Below are positions 1 to 7,425 of a stretch of 64,000 nucleotides of DNA, piece after piece. Source of the stretch: Bradyrhizobium sp. CB3481 (lineage in GTDB: Bacteria; Pseudomonadota; Alphaproteobacteria; Rhizobiales; Xanthobacteraceae); the NCBI RefSeq assembly GCF_029714305.1, contig NZ_CP121647.1:7274501-7338500 (forward strand), given 5' to 3'. The notes under the pieces are model-generated. The model saw nothing but the letters and a program-made list of their open reading frames with translations. It had not been told where the DNA came from and did no database searches. How positions within the stretch are numbered: the first letter of the stretch is position 1; every line of letters starts with the position of its first letter. Position numbers and translations under genes: made by a program.

Positions 1-592
1 ATGGCCGCGCCTTCAGCCGCTCCAGATAGGCGGCGACGTTCCGTTGCCCGTCACCGAACGGCTCCGCCATGTTACCGTAGAACAGCGCCGGCGCCGCGGC
101 GCAGTCGGCAAGCGTGAAATCATCGCCCATCGCCCAGCGGCCGCCGGCCATCTGCTGCTCGATCATGGCGTAGGAGGTGCGGAGCTGCACCCTCGCCTCG
201 GCGACGCCGTAAGCATCGCGCTTTCCGTCCGGCCGCAGCCGGTCGACCATGATCTTCTGCATCAGCAGATGCACGTAGAGATCATAGAAGCGGTCGCGCA
301 GCCGCGTCCGCAATGCTTGATCGACATCGCCGGGGATCAGCCGCGCGCGGCCGCCATAATGACGGTCGAGATATTCGATGATGATGCTGGATTCTGGAAC
401 GATCTCGCCACGTCCATCGTCCTGCAGCACCGGAAACTTGCCGATGCCCCACAGCTTCACCAGCGCGGCGCGCTCCGCCGCATTGCCGAGATCGACCAAG
501 TTCGGCGTGAACGGGACATCGTTCTCATAAAGCGCGATCAGCACCTTCCAGCAGTACGAGGCGAGCGGGTGAAAATGCAGCGTCAGCGACAT
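1..592 (-). CDS. Glutathione S-transferase family protein (3' end outside window)
   Basis: Reading the minus strand from an ATG at 592, preceded by AAGGAG about 7 nt upstream, gives 197 residues without a stop before the window ends, so the C-terminus is missing. The N-terminal third has a thioredoxin-type GST fold with SYCWKV near residues 12-17, PVLQDD, and the glutathione-contacting ESSIIIEYLD segment. The rest is the helical C-terminal domain, with FTLADCAAAPAL typical of GSTs. The protein presumably conjugates glutathione to electrophiles or isomerises a small substrate in the cytoplasm. The SxC motif recalls zeta/MaiA-type enzymes, but the substrate cannot be told. A reductase gene follows on the same strand upstream. 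Confidence 0.85.
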   Translation of the reverse strand, partial: MSLTLHFHPLASYCWKVLIALYENDVPFTPNLVDLGNAAERAALVKLWGIGKFPVLQDDGRGEIVPESSIIIEYLDRHYGGRARLIPGDVDQALRTRLRDRFYDLYVHLLMQKIMVDRLRPDGKRDAYGVAEARVQLRTSYAMIEQQMAGGRWAMGDDFTLADCAAAPALFYGNMAEPFGDGQRNVAAYLERLKARP

Positions 593-657
593 GGGCAACT
601 CCTTGGGTAGCTCCTTACAATTCCTGACAAGACGACGCGCCGGCATTCGACCATCGA

Positions 658-1206
658 TTATTTCGCCGCCGGCGCGTAGCGCAGGATCACGATGCCGGTC
701 GACAATGGCCGGCTGTCGATCAGCTTGAGCCTGACCTTCGCGCCCGGCTTGAACAGCGGCGTTCCACCGCCAAGGATGACCGGGTTCACGGCAATGCGGA
801 ATTCGTCGATCAGTCCGTGCGGGATCAGCGTGGCGGCGAGATCGGCGCTGCCGAACAAAAAGATATCCTTGGCGCTGTCGCGCTTCAGTCGGGCAACGGT
901 TTCTGCCACGTCGCCGCCGAAAACCTGCGTGTTGTTCCAGTCCGACTTCTTCACCGTGCGCGAGAAGACATATTTGGGCGCCGCGTTCATGAAACCGGCG
1001 ACCTCGCCGGTCGCGTTCGGCCAGTAGCCGGCCATCAATTCGTAGGTGACGCGGCCGAACAGCAGTCCGCCGGCCGCATTCAACTGCTGGATCGAGAGCT
1101 GCTCCAGCTCCTCGCCCCAGACGTCCTCATGCCAGGAAATGTCGCGGTTCGGGCCTTCGACGAAGCCGTCCAGCGTCATCAGGTTCCACATGATCAACCG
1201 TGCCAT
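658..1206 (-). CDS. Dihydrofolate reductase family protein (RibD C-terminal domain)
   Basis: This 182-residue protein starts MARLIMWNLMTLDGFVEG, a classic opening of the RibD C-terminal/DHFR-like fold (beta strand, then the SLDGF-type motif). GGLLFGRVTYELMAGYWP and LFGSADLAATLIPHGLIDE are further hallmarks of this family. I chose the ATG at 1206 because GGAGGA lies about 9 nt upstream; an in-frame start at 1269 would run through the divergent promoter. Members reduce pterin- or pyrimidine-like substrates with NADPH, but most YyaP/YwjB-type paralogues have no known substrate. It is transcribed divergently from an HxlR regulator at 1320 and is the likely target of that regulator. Confidence 0.85.
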   Translation of the reverse strand: MARLIMWNLMTLDGFVEGPNRDISWHEDVWGEELEQLSIQQLNAAGGLLFGRVTYELMAGYWPNATGEVAGFMNAAPKYVFSRTVKKSDWNNTQVFGGDVAETVARLKRDSAKDIFLFGSADLAATLIPHGLIDEFRIAVNPVILGGGTPLFKPGAKVRLKLIDSRPLSTGIVILRYAPAAK

Positions 1207-1264
1207 CGGATCATCCTCCAAAACTGATTGCGATTTGCAACTGGTTGTATCTTGGGTCAGCCGG

Positions 1265-1276
1265 TGCAATATTGCA
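1265..1276. promoter_or_regulatory. Perfect 12-bp palindrome in divergent promoter, candidate HxlR operator
   Basis: TGCAATATTGCA is a perfect inverted repeat lying between the divergent reductase (start 1206) and HxlR regulator (start 1320). A further TTGCAA occurs near 1233. HxlR-type regulators bind short dyads in such divergent regions, so this is the best operator candidate here. This is inference from position and symmetry only. Confidence 0.4.
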
Positions 1277-1319
1277 AGCAGTTTTTTTGCAGGCGCCGGC
1301 CGGCGCCCGGAGACCGCCC

Positions 1320-1832
1320 ATGACCGACGCCCAGCGTTCCGGCTGCCCGATCAATCTCTCGCTGGAGGTGCTCGGCGACAAATGGAGCCTTCTGATCATC
1401 CGCGACATGATGTTCGGCAACCGGCGACACTTTCGCGAGCTGCTGACGAAATCGGAGGAAGGAATCTCCTCCAACATTCTTGCCGACCGGCTGAAGACCC
1501 TGCTCGACGAGGGCATCATCACCCGCGAGGACGATCCCTCGCACAAGCAGAAGGGAATCTATTCGCTGACCGAGCAGGGCATCGAGCTATTGCCAGTCCT
1601 CGCGCAGATGGCCGCCTGGGGTTACAAATACCTGCCGGTCACCGAGGAACTCGGCATTCGCGCACGGCTGCTGAGCGAAGGCGGGCCGAAACTATGGGCG
1701 GAGTTCATGGATGAGTTGCGCGAAAACCATCTCGGCATCAAGCGGCGCAAGCGCCCCGGTCCATCGGTCGGCGAGCGTTTGCAGGCGGCGTATGAGAGCG
1801 TCGTGAAATCGGCAGTAGGTGGGACGCCGTAA
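1320..1832 (+). CDS. HxlR family winged-helix transcriptional regulator
   Basis: The protein has 170 residues. The opening CPINLSLEVLGDKWSLLIIR carries the conserved N-terminal Cys and the GxKWSLLIIRD helix of HxlR/MarR-like regulators. It continues with FRELL, SSNILADRLKTL and LTEQGIELLPVL, which form the wing and dimerisation region. The ATG at 1320 is used because CCGGAGA lies about 7 nt upstream and homologues begin just before the conserved Cys; the open frame extends to 1200 but would overlap the divergent promoter. HxlR proteins respond to electrophiles, aldehydes or redox state, and the single conserved Cys near residue 9 fits that. It probably controls the divergent reductase gene. 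Confidence 0.9.
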   Translation: MTDAQRSGCPINLSLEVLGDKWSLLIIRDMMFGNRRHFRELLTKSEEGISSNILADRLKTLLDEGIITREDDPSHKQKGIYSLTEQGIELLPVLAQMAAWGYKYLPVTEELGIRARLLSEGGPKLWAEFMDELRENHLGIKRRKRPGPSVGERLQAAYESVVKSAVGGTP

Positions 1833-2019
1833 TCTTGCGGAGCCGTACTCAGCGCAGCATGCTGGAGATCGCCTCCGGCTGGCGATGTTATCCGTCACAT
1901 TACGGAGAATAGCGTTAACGTAATCTTTCTGGCTTCGTTCCACGGTGAAATCCTAGCAGTGAGGCTCGGTGGATCGTCGACGGCCTCATTCTTTACCGCC
2001 ATTTGGATGAGGCCCTTCC

Positions 2020-3696
2020 GTGTTTCAATTGCTCAAGAACTCCTCGGCTGACAAGGCGCTTGCCGAGGCCCTCGGCCGCTCGCAGGCCGTGATCGAGTTC
2101 AATCTCGACGGCACCATCATCACTGCCAATGACAATTTCCTCAAAGCCCTCGGCTACTCGCTCGGCGAAATCCGGGGCAAGCACCACAGCACGTTTGTCG
2201 ATCCGTCCGAGCGCGAGGGCGCGGCGTATCGCGAGTTCTGGGCGGCGCTGAGGCGTGGCGAGTACCAGGCCGCCGAATACAAGCGCATCGGCAAAGGCGG
2301 CAAGGAAGTCTGGATCCAGGCGACCTACAACCCCATCCTCGACGGCAGCGGCAAGCCGTTCAAGGTGGTGAAGTTCGCCACCGACGTCACTGCGAAAAAG
2401 ATCAAGAGCATGGAGGACGCGAGCCAGATCGCCGCGATCAGCCGCGCCCAGGCCGTCATCGCCTTCGAGATGGACGGCACCATCGTGACCGCCAACGACA
2501 ATTTCCTGAGGGCGATGGGCTACACGCTCGGCGAAATCAAGGGCAAGCACCACAGCATGTTCGTCGAGCCCAGCGAGCGCGAGGGCGCGGCCTATCGCGA
2601 GTTCTGGGCCAAGCTGAACCGCGGCGAAACCCAGGCCGCCGAATACAAGCGGATCGGCAAGGGCGGCCGCGAAGTCTGGATCCTCGCCTCCTACAACCCG
2701 GTGCTCGACGAGAAGGGCAAGCCGTTCCGCGTGGTGAAGTTCGCCACCGACGTCACCAGCCAGAAGCTTTCGACCGCTGACCTCGCCGGCCAGATCGCCG
2801 CGATCGGCAAGTCGCAGGCGGTGATCGAATTCAAAATGGACGGCACCATCATCGGCGCCAACCAGAACTTCCTCAAGACCCTCGGCTATTCGCTCGGTGA
2901 GATCCAGGGCAAGCATCACAGCATGTTCGTCGAACAGGGCGAGCGCGACAGCGCCGCCTATCGCGAATTCTGGGCAGCGCTGAACCGCGGCGAATACCAG
3001 GCCGCCGAATACAAGCGGATCGGCAAGAACGGCAAGGAGGTCTGGATCCAGGCGTCCTACAACCCGATCCTCGACCTCAACGGCAAGCCGTTCAAGGTGG
3101 TGAAATACGCCACCGACACCACGGCGCAGGTGCTGGTCCGCCTCGGCAACGAGCGGGTGCGCGGCATGATGGAATCGGTCGCCGCCGGCGCGGAGGAACT
3201 GAACGCCTCGGTGCGGGAAATCTCCGAAGCCATGACCAAGTCGCGCGAGACCGCCTCCACCGCCGTCTCGCGGGTGGAAGCGGCCGACGCCCAGGCACAA
3301 CGGCTGAACGAGGCGGCGCAGGCGATGAGCGGCATCGTCGAATTGATCGGCAATATCACCGGCCAGATCAACCTGCTGGCGCTGAATGCGACGATCGAAT
3401 CGGCGCGCGCCGGCGAAGCGGGCCGTGGCTTTGCCGTGGTGGCTTCGGAGGTCAAGAACCTCGCCACCCAGGCCAAGCAGGCGACCGACAAGATCGGCCA
3501 GGAAATCGGCAATCTCAACGGCATCTCCGGCGACGTCGTCGGCGCGCTCAACAGCATCAAGCAGGCGATCCAGGGCGTCAGCGAATACGTCACGGCGACC
3601 GCGGCGGCCGTCGAGGAACAGAGCACGGTGACCTCCGAGATGTCCTCCAACATGCAGCGCGCCGCCGCCGAAGCCAAGGCGATCGCGCAGCGCTAG
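2020..3696 (+). CDS. Soluble methyl-accepting chemotaxis protein with three tandem PAS domains
   Basis: The protein has 558 residues, a GTG start and an ATGAGG Shine-Dalgarno-like element upstream. Three nearly identical PAS modules lie at about 14-128, 138-252 and 260-374. Each contains a GKHHS motif, an AEYKRIGK segment and VWI.A.YNPILD, as in BdlA/Aer-like PAS chemoreceptors. Residues 375-558 are an MCP signalling domain with [20 protein letters not shown] at the hairpin tip. No signal peptide or membrane segment is visible, so it should act in the cytoplasm, relaying a redox, oxygen or ligand signal through CheW/CheA. The bound cofactor cannot be read from sequence. A strong terminator follows. 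No che genes are adjacent. Confidence 0.93.
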   Translation: MFQLLKNSSADKALAEALGRSQAVIEFNLDGTIITANDNFLKALGYSLGEIRGKHHSTFVDPSEREGAAYREFWAALRRGEYQAAEYKRIGKGGKEVWIQATYNPILDGSGKPFKVVKFATDVTAKKIKSMEDASQIAAISRAQAVIAFEMDGTIVTANDNFLRAMGYTLGEIKGKHHSMFVEPSEREGAAYREFWAKLNRGETQAAEYKRIGKGGREVWILASYNPVLDEKGKPFRVVKFATDVTSQKLSTADLAGQIAAIGKSQAVIEFKMDGTIIGANQNFLKTLGYSLGEIQGKHHSMFVEQGERDSAAYREFWAALNRGEYQAAEYKRIGKNGKEVWIQASYNPILDLNGKPFKVVKYATDTTAQVLVRLGNERVRGMMESVAAGAEELNASVREISEAMTKSRETASTAVSRVEAADAQAQRLNEAAQAMSGIVELIGNITGQINLLALNATIESARAGEAGRGFAVVASEVKNLATQAKQATDKIGQEIGNLNGISGDVVGALNSIKQAIQGVSEYVTATAAAVEEQSTVTSEMSSNMQRAAAEAKAIAQR

Positions 3697-3721
3697 CGAT
3701 ACGACATCGTCGATCGGCTTG

Positions 3722-3755
3722 ATCCGGTACGGGACAACCGCCCGTACCGGATTTT
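3722..3755 (+). terminator. Rho-independent terminator after the triple-PAS chemoreceptor
   Basis: A perfect 12-bp stem (ATCCGGTACGGG with CCCGTACCGGAT) around a 7-nt loop is followed by a short T run. It lies 25 nt past the stop of the chemoreceptor gene and before the SDR gene, so it most likely ends the MCP transcript. Confidence 0.8.
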
Positions 3756-3867
3756 GCATATTGGGCGCCATGGAGGGCCGAATTCTGCATCGCTGCCGCC
3801 GCGACACGCTTCTAGGCATGGGTTATTAGAAGCGGGAAATCCTTCCTCTCGCCAACGGACTTAGCCG

Positions 3868-4653
3868 ATGCCCTCCTCTCCTCAAAAAGTTGCTCTCGTC
3901 ACCGGCGCTGCGCGCGGCATCGGGCTTGCGACGGCCAGACGCTTTCTCGCCGAGGGCTGGAAGGTGGCGCTGCTCGACATCGAGGGCGAATTGCTGAACG
4001 GCGCGGTTGCCGGCCTTGCCGATCCCGACAACACGCTGGCGCTGCATTGCGACGTCTCTGACGCAGGCGCAGTGGCGAACGCGATCGGCGCGCTGAACGC
4101 GCGCTTCGGCCGGCTCGACGCGCTGGTCAACAATGCCGGCATCGCGGTGTTCGCGCCGCTGCTTGAGACATCCGATCAGGACTGGGGCCGCATCCTGGCG
4201 GTCAATCTCTCTGGTCCCTTCATCTGCACGAAAGCGGCGGCGCCGCTATTGCGCGAACAGGGCGGCGCAATCGTCAACATCACCTCGATCTCGGCGGTGC
4301 GCGCCTCGACGCTGCGCTCGGCCTATGGCACCAGCAAAGCCGGGCTCGCGCATCTTACCAAGCAGCTCGCGGTGGAACTCGCTTCGTTCGGCATCCGCGT
4401 CAATGCGGTGGCGCCCGGCCCGGTCGAAACCGCGATGGCCAAGCAGGTCCACACGCCGGAGATCCGCGCCGACTATCACGACGCCATTCCGCTCAACCGC
4501 TACGGCCTCGAGGAGGAACTGGCCGAAGCGATCTTCTTCCTGTGCAGCGAGCGCTCGAGCTACATCACCGGACAGATTTTGGCCGTCGACGGTGGCTTCG
4601 ATGCCGCCGGCATCGGCCTACCGACGCTGCGCGGCCAGCGGCGGAATGGATAA
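3868..4653 (+). CDS. SDR family NAD(P)-dependent oxidoreductase
   Basis: This is a 261-residue classical short-chain dehydrogenase. It shows TGAARGIG at 12-19 for dinucleotide binding, an acidic residue after strand 2 (LLDIEGE) suggesting NAD preference, NNAG near 88-91, the catalytic Ser region NITSIS, and the YxxxK pair Y153/K157 in AYGTSK. The C-terminal ILAVDGGF is the usual SDR ending. Length and motifs are intact, so it is presumably an active cytoplasmic alcohol or 3-oxoacyl-type dehydrogenase. Nothing in the neighbourhood fixes the substrate. The Shine-Dalgarno is weak. Confidence 0.92.
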   Translation: MPSSPQKVALVTGAARGIGLATARRFLAEGWKVALLDIEGELLNGAVAGLADPDNTLALHCDVSDAGAVANAIGALNARFGRLDALVNNAGIAVFAPLLETSDQDWGRILAVNLSGPFICTKAAAPLLREQGGAIVNITSISAVRASTLRSAYGTSKAGLAHLTKQLAVELASFGIRVNAVAPGPVETAMAKQVHTPEIRADYHDAIPLNRYGLEEELAEAIFFLCSERSSYITGQILAVDGGFDAAGIGLPTLRGQRRNG

Positions 4654-4726
4654 GCACGCTGACTATGCTGCGAATCGTGCGGAACGGGCCGGCTGCCACC
4701 TTCCCCTGCTGACGAAAAGGGGGAGG

Positions 4727-4861
4727 CTATCGCGCCGCAATACGGAGCAGCACGGTTTTCTCCGGCGGAACATCCGGGTTCATGCTCGGCGTTGCCAGTG
4801 CGAACGCGGTCACGAGCAGCAAAACGCCCGCGCAGATAGTGCTGAGGAATAGCTGATCCAT
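4727..4861 (-). CDS. Possible small single-pass membrane protein (44 aa)
   Basis: An ATG at 4861 on the minus strand opens a 44-residue frame beginning MDQLFLSTICAGVLLLVTAF. It has a convincing hydrophobic segment followed by a short polar tail rich in Pro and charged residues. The frame extends further upstream, but that part has no protein-like character. There is no strong ribosome binding site, and I do not recognise the family. It could be a real small membrane protein or chance. Confidence 0.35.
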   Translation of the reverse strand: MDQLFLSTICAGVLLLVTAFALATPSMNPDVPPEKTVLLRIAAR

Positions 4862-5059
4862 CCTGCTCAACGAGCTGCCCCACGGTTCGTTCCGGAGCAG
4901 GCTCCAAACATTCTCATGACAGGTCTGCGGGATTACGAACGGCTGCGCGCTATTCTCGCACACCGAGGCCGGTGTCTGTGGCGCACGGCACTTGACGAAA
5001 CCTTGCCACATATCTCAGCGTAACTGGCCGATAGGGCCGTGCTGACGAAGGAGCCGCGC

Positions 5060-5497
5060 ATGCGAATGGCGGTCATCAAAGTTGTCGTTGCCGCCGCCGC
5101 GCTGTTTGCGGCGATTCTCCCCGCGCGGGCGGAAATCCGCATTCTGGCGAGCCCGGGCGGCCAGGTCGGGCCGTTTCTCGAACTGTTCGATCGCGTGCGC
5201 CAATCCGGCGAGCGGGTGGTGATCGACGGGCCCTGCCTGTCGGCCTGCACGCTGGTGCTGATGACGATTCCGGAGGATCGGATCTGCGTGACACGCCGGG
5301 CGGTGCTGGGATTTCACGCCGCGCGCTCGATCGACCGCCGCGGCCGGATCTACGCCGAGCCGGAAGCCTCGCATGCCGTGCAGGAAGCCTATCCGGCGCC
5401 GGTGCGGGATTGGATCGCCCGGCGCGGCGGATTGACGTCGCGGCTGTTACTGCTGCGCGGGCGAGAGCTTTCGGCGATTTATCCGAGATGCAGGTAG
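5060..5497 (+). CDS. Exported ClpP/Crotonase-like hypothetical protein
   Basis: The ATG at 5060 is preceded by AAGGAG at 7 nt and opens a 145-residue protein with a clear signal peptide ending in PARA-E near residue 25. The mature part reads EIRILASPGGQVGPFLELFD, then GPCLSACTLVLM, then a conserved Cys-Val-Thr and LGFHAA. This layout (GG near an oxyanion turn, then a Ser within SAC, then FHAA) recalls the ClpP/SDH-like periplasmic protein family seen in Rhizobiales. The proposed nucleophile would be the Ser of LSAC. Its function is unknown, and it may be secreted to the periplasm. It is immediately followed by an inverted repeat. Confidence 0.7.
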   Translation: MRMAVIKVVVAAAALFAAILPARAEIRILASPGGQVGPFLELFDRVRQSGERVVIDGPCLSACTLVLMTIPEDRICVTRRAVLGFHAARSIDRRGRIYAEPEASHAVQEAYPAPVRDWIARRGGLTSRLLLLRGRELSAIYPRCR

Positions 5498-5499
5498 TC

Positions 5500-5593
5500 G
5501 TAGGGTGGGCAAAGCGACAGCGTGCCCACCGTTGCGAGCCGCGCTCGGCGATAAATGGTGGGCACGTCGCTTGCGCTCCTTTGCCCACCCTAC
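5500..5593. repeat. Palindromic intergenic repeat (GTAGGGTGGGCAAAGCG arms)
   Basis: The left arm starts GTAGGGTGGGCAAAGCG and the right arm ends CTTTGCCCACCCTAC; nested GTGCCCACC/GGTGGGCAC arms lie inside. The element fills the space between the stops of two convergent genes. It looks like a non-coding mobile palindrome and may also act as a terminator. Confidence 0.75.
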
Positions 5594-5600
5594 AGCACTG

Positions 5601-6014
5601 TCACATCCCTTCCTTCGGGCTATTCACCATCCAGGGAATGCCGAACTTGTCGACGCACATGCCAAAGCCGTTGGAGAAGAAGGTCGGGCCGAACGGCATC
5701 CGCACCGTGCCGCCTTCGGCGAGCGCCTTGAAGCGGCGTTCGGCGTCCGCAGGATCTTCGACCGCGAGCGCAACTGAAATGCCCTGCGGCGCCTTGTAAT
5801 CGCCCGGCGTGGCATCGGATGCCATCAGCACCTCGCCGTCGATGGTGATGCGGGCATGCATGATCTTGGTCTTCCAATCCGCCGGCACCGGCATGTCGGC
5901 CGGCCCGTCGCCATAGGGCATCTTGGCCTCGATCTGCGCGCCGAGCGCCTTCTGATAATAGTTCAGCGCTTCCTCGCAATTGCCGTTGTAGAACAAATAG
6001 GGATTGACCTGCAT
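5601..6014 (-). CDS. VOC family protein (PhnB/glyoxalase-like)
   Basis: The 137-residue protein starts MQVNPYLFYNGNCEEALNYY, with AAG GAG about 7 nt upstream. It has the PhnB-like vicinal oxygen chelate layout: paired beta-alpha-beta-beta units, GDGPADMP, HARITIDGEVLMASD, and a C-terminal FGMCVDKFGIPWMVN. Such proteins bind a metal and a small ligand, but many PhnB-like members have no assigned reaction. It ends a minus-strand series (YciI, ECF sigma factor, DoxX, SRPBCC, VOC), a neighbourhood typical of ECF42 sigma factors. It may therefore be regulated by the sigma factor at 7426-8697, although two repeat elements interrupt the series. Confidence 0.88.
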   Translation of the reverse strand: MQVNPYLFYNGNCEEALNYYQKALGAQIEAKMPYGDGPADMPVPADWKTKIMHARITIDGEVLMASDATPGDYKAPQGISVALAVEDPADAERRFKALAEGGTVRMPFGPTFFSNGFGMCVDKFGIPWMVNSPKEGM

Positions 6015-6044
6015 CGCTGGCTCCTTGGTTGTGTGGTGTCTTTT

Positions 6045-6157
6045 GCGTTCCCCGGATGCGGCGCAGCGCGTCAGCGGTGCGCTGCCATTCCGGGGTCCAT
6101 GGTTCGGTCCCGGCTCTGCGTCGCATCACTTACGTGCTGCGGCGCGTCCGGGACAAG
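6045..6157. repeat. Palindromic repeat of the CCGGGAC family
   Basis: A long imperfect palindrome with CCCGGATGCGGCGCAGCGC on the left and GCGGCGCGTCCGGGACAAG on the right lies between the VOC and SRPBCC genes. The same family appears at 29196, 35906 and 48517 in this window. Confidence 0.7.
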
Positions 6158-6169
6158 ATAGCGTGGCTC

Positions 6170-6703
6170 TCATTTCTCGGTGATCGTCTTCAGCTTGGCG
6201 AGACCCGCTTCGAAATCCCGGCCGATCATCTTGTCGAGATTGATGAACACCTGGATCAACCTGGACATGAAGTTCGCCGGACCATGCATCACCCATGTGA
6301 CATTGGTGCCATCGCCCTGCGGCAGCATTGTGAACTCGGCGGTGTTGTGGCCTTCGAACGGCTTGAAGAAATCGAGCTTGATGACAATCCTCGACGGCGC
6401 CGTGGCGTCGAGAATTTCCATGCGGCCGGAACCGACATTCTTGTCGCCGTCCCAGGCATAGGTGGCGCCCTTGCCGCTGTCAGCGCCGCCATAGCTGCGC
6501 TTCATCGCCGGGTCCTTCTCTTCGTAAGGCGACCATTTCAGCCACTGGTGAAAATCCGAGATCAGCGGAAAGATTTTCTCGGCCGGCGCATTGATGTCGA
6601 TCGCGCGCTCGACGCGCAGCGTGTTCGGCCTGGTAGCGGCGCGAATGAGGATGGCGGCGATGGCAATTGCCAGGATGATGGCGATGACGACAATGTCGAA
6701 CAT
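6170..6703 (-). CDS. SRPBCC family protein with N-terminal membrane anchor
   Basis: The 177-residue protein opens with a hydrophobic helix (MFDIVVIAIILAIAIAAILI), then carries a polyketide-cyclase/SRPBCC domain: RAIDINAPAEKIFPLISDF, then YEEKDPAMKRSYGG, WDGDKNVGSGRMEI, and a terminal helix ending LAKLKTITEK. AGGAGA lies about 6 nt before the ATG. It is probably anchored in the inner membrane and binds a hydrophobic ligand in its helix-grip pocket. It starts 18 nt after the DoxX gene and is very likely cotranscribed with it. Confidence 0.9.
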   Translation of the reverse strand: MFDIVVIAIILAIAIAAILIRAATRPNTLRVERAIDINAPAEKIFPLISDFHQWLKWSPYEEKDPAMKRSYGGADSGKGATYAWDGDKNVGSGRMEILDATAPSRIVIKLDFFKPFEGHNTAEFTMLPQGDGTNVTWVMHGPANFMSRLIQVFINLDKMIGRDFEAGLAKLKTITEK

Positions 6704-6721
6704 GTCAGTCTCCTATGGCGA

Positions 6722-7150
6722 TCACTGTTGACGCGGGTGGCGGCGAAACGGAATCAGGCCACGCAAGTTCCTGTCGCGCAGCCACAGTCCGCCCCACAGC
6801 ATCAGGCCGAGGTAAAGCCCGAACAGGGTATGCGTGAACAGGGGGCTGCCGATCCGCACATGCGAGGCGATCGCGCCGCCGAGATAGCCGGTGAGCAGGA
6901 TCGCCCCGAGGATCGAGGTCGGCGGGATCGCGTAGAGCACGGTGCAGACGATGGTGATGGCGCCAAGGCCGCGCATCAACGCATCATCAGAGCCATAGCC
7001 CATCCGGTCCATGGTTTCGGTGACGACCGGCCACGGCACCAGCTTGATGGCGCCGTCGATCATCAGGAAGACGATGACGAGGCCGGAGAGGATGCGGCCC
7101 ACCCAGCGCGCGGGCATGGAGGCCGGAACGGTCTCGGCGATGACGGTCAT
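6722..7150 (-). CDS. DoxX family membrane protein
   Basis: The 142-residue protein has four predicted membrane helices: WVGRILSGLVIVFLMIDGAI, the segment around LGAITIVCTVLYAI, ILGAILLTGYLGGAIASHVR, and the segment around LFGLYLGLMLWGGLWL. HVRIGSP after the third helix is typical of DoxX-like proteins. I chose the ATG at 7150 (MTVIAETVP); a longer frame extends upstream through the repeat and has no DoxX character. DoxX-like proteins are often encoded with SRPBCC and glyoxalase-type genes next to ECF sigma factors, as here. Its role is unknown, possibly redox or membrane stress. Confidence 0.88.
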   Translation of the reverse strand: MTVIAETVPASMPARWVGRILSGLVIVFLMIDGAIKLVPWPVVTETMDRMGYGSDDALMRGLGAITIVCTVLYAIPPTSILGAILLTGYLGGAIASHVRIGSPLFTHTLFGLYLGLMLWGGLWLRDRNLRGLIPFRRHPRQQ

Positions 7151-7246
7151 GATGGGTCTCCGTTGTTTTGTGGAGTTCGGATTCAAGACGAACGGGGGAT
7201 AAGGAAACCGACAAGGGATTGAGAAAGATTTCGCGGCACCCCGCAT

Positions 7247-7417
7247 CACCCTCCCCTGGAGGGCCCTGGAGGGGGAGGGTCGGTTCGCATGTAGCGCAGC
7301 GAAATGCGAAACGGGGTGGGGTGATCTCTCCACTCGGGCGCTGTTGGATGCGGAAAGACCGTCACCCCACCTCGGTTCGCATTTTATGCGAACCGATCCT
7401 CCCCTCCAGAGGAGGAT
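7247..7417. repeat. Palindromic CCCTCCCC...GGGGTGGGGTGA repeat, empty form
   Basis: The left end reads CACCCTCCCCTGGAGGG, with a 10-nt internal duplication, and continues to ACGGGGTGGGGTGATC. The right end is its inverse, GTCACCCCACC through ATCCTCCCCTCCAGAGG. Inner arms CGGTTCGCAT/ATGCGAACCG sit in each half. The same termini flank the DUF559 gene at 31196-31765, so this copy looks like the short, gene-free version. It lies between the sigma factor and DoxX genes and may affect their cotranscription. Confidence 0.75.
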
Positions 7418-7425
7418 AAGAGAGC

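Noticed and set aside
1993..3819. 608-residue minus-strand frame with internal repeats opposite the triple-PAS chemoreceptor
   Set aside because: Its repeats mirror the PAS duplication on the plus strand, and the composition is not protein-like.
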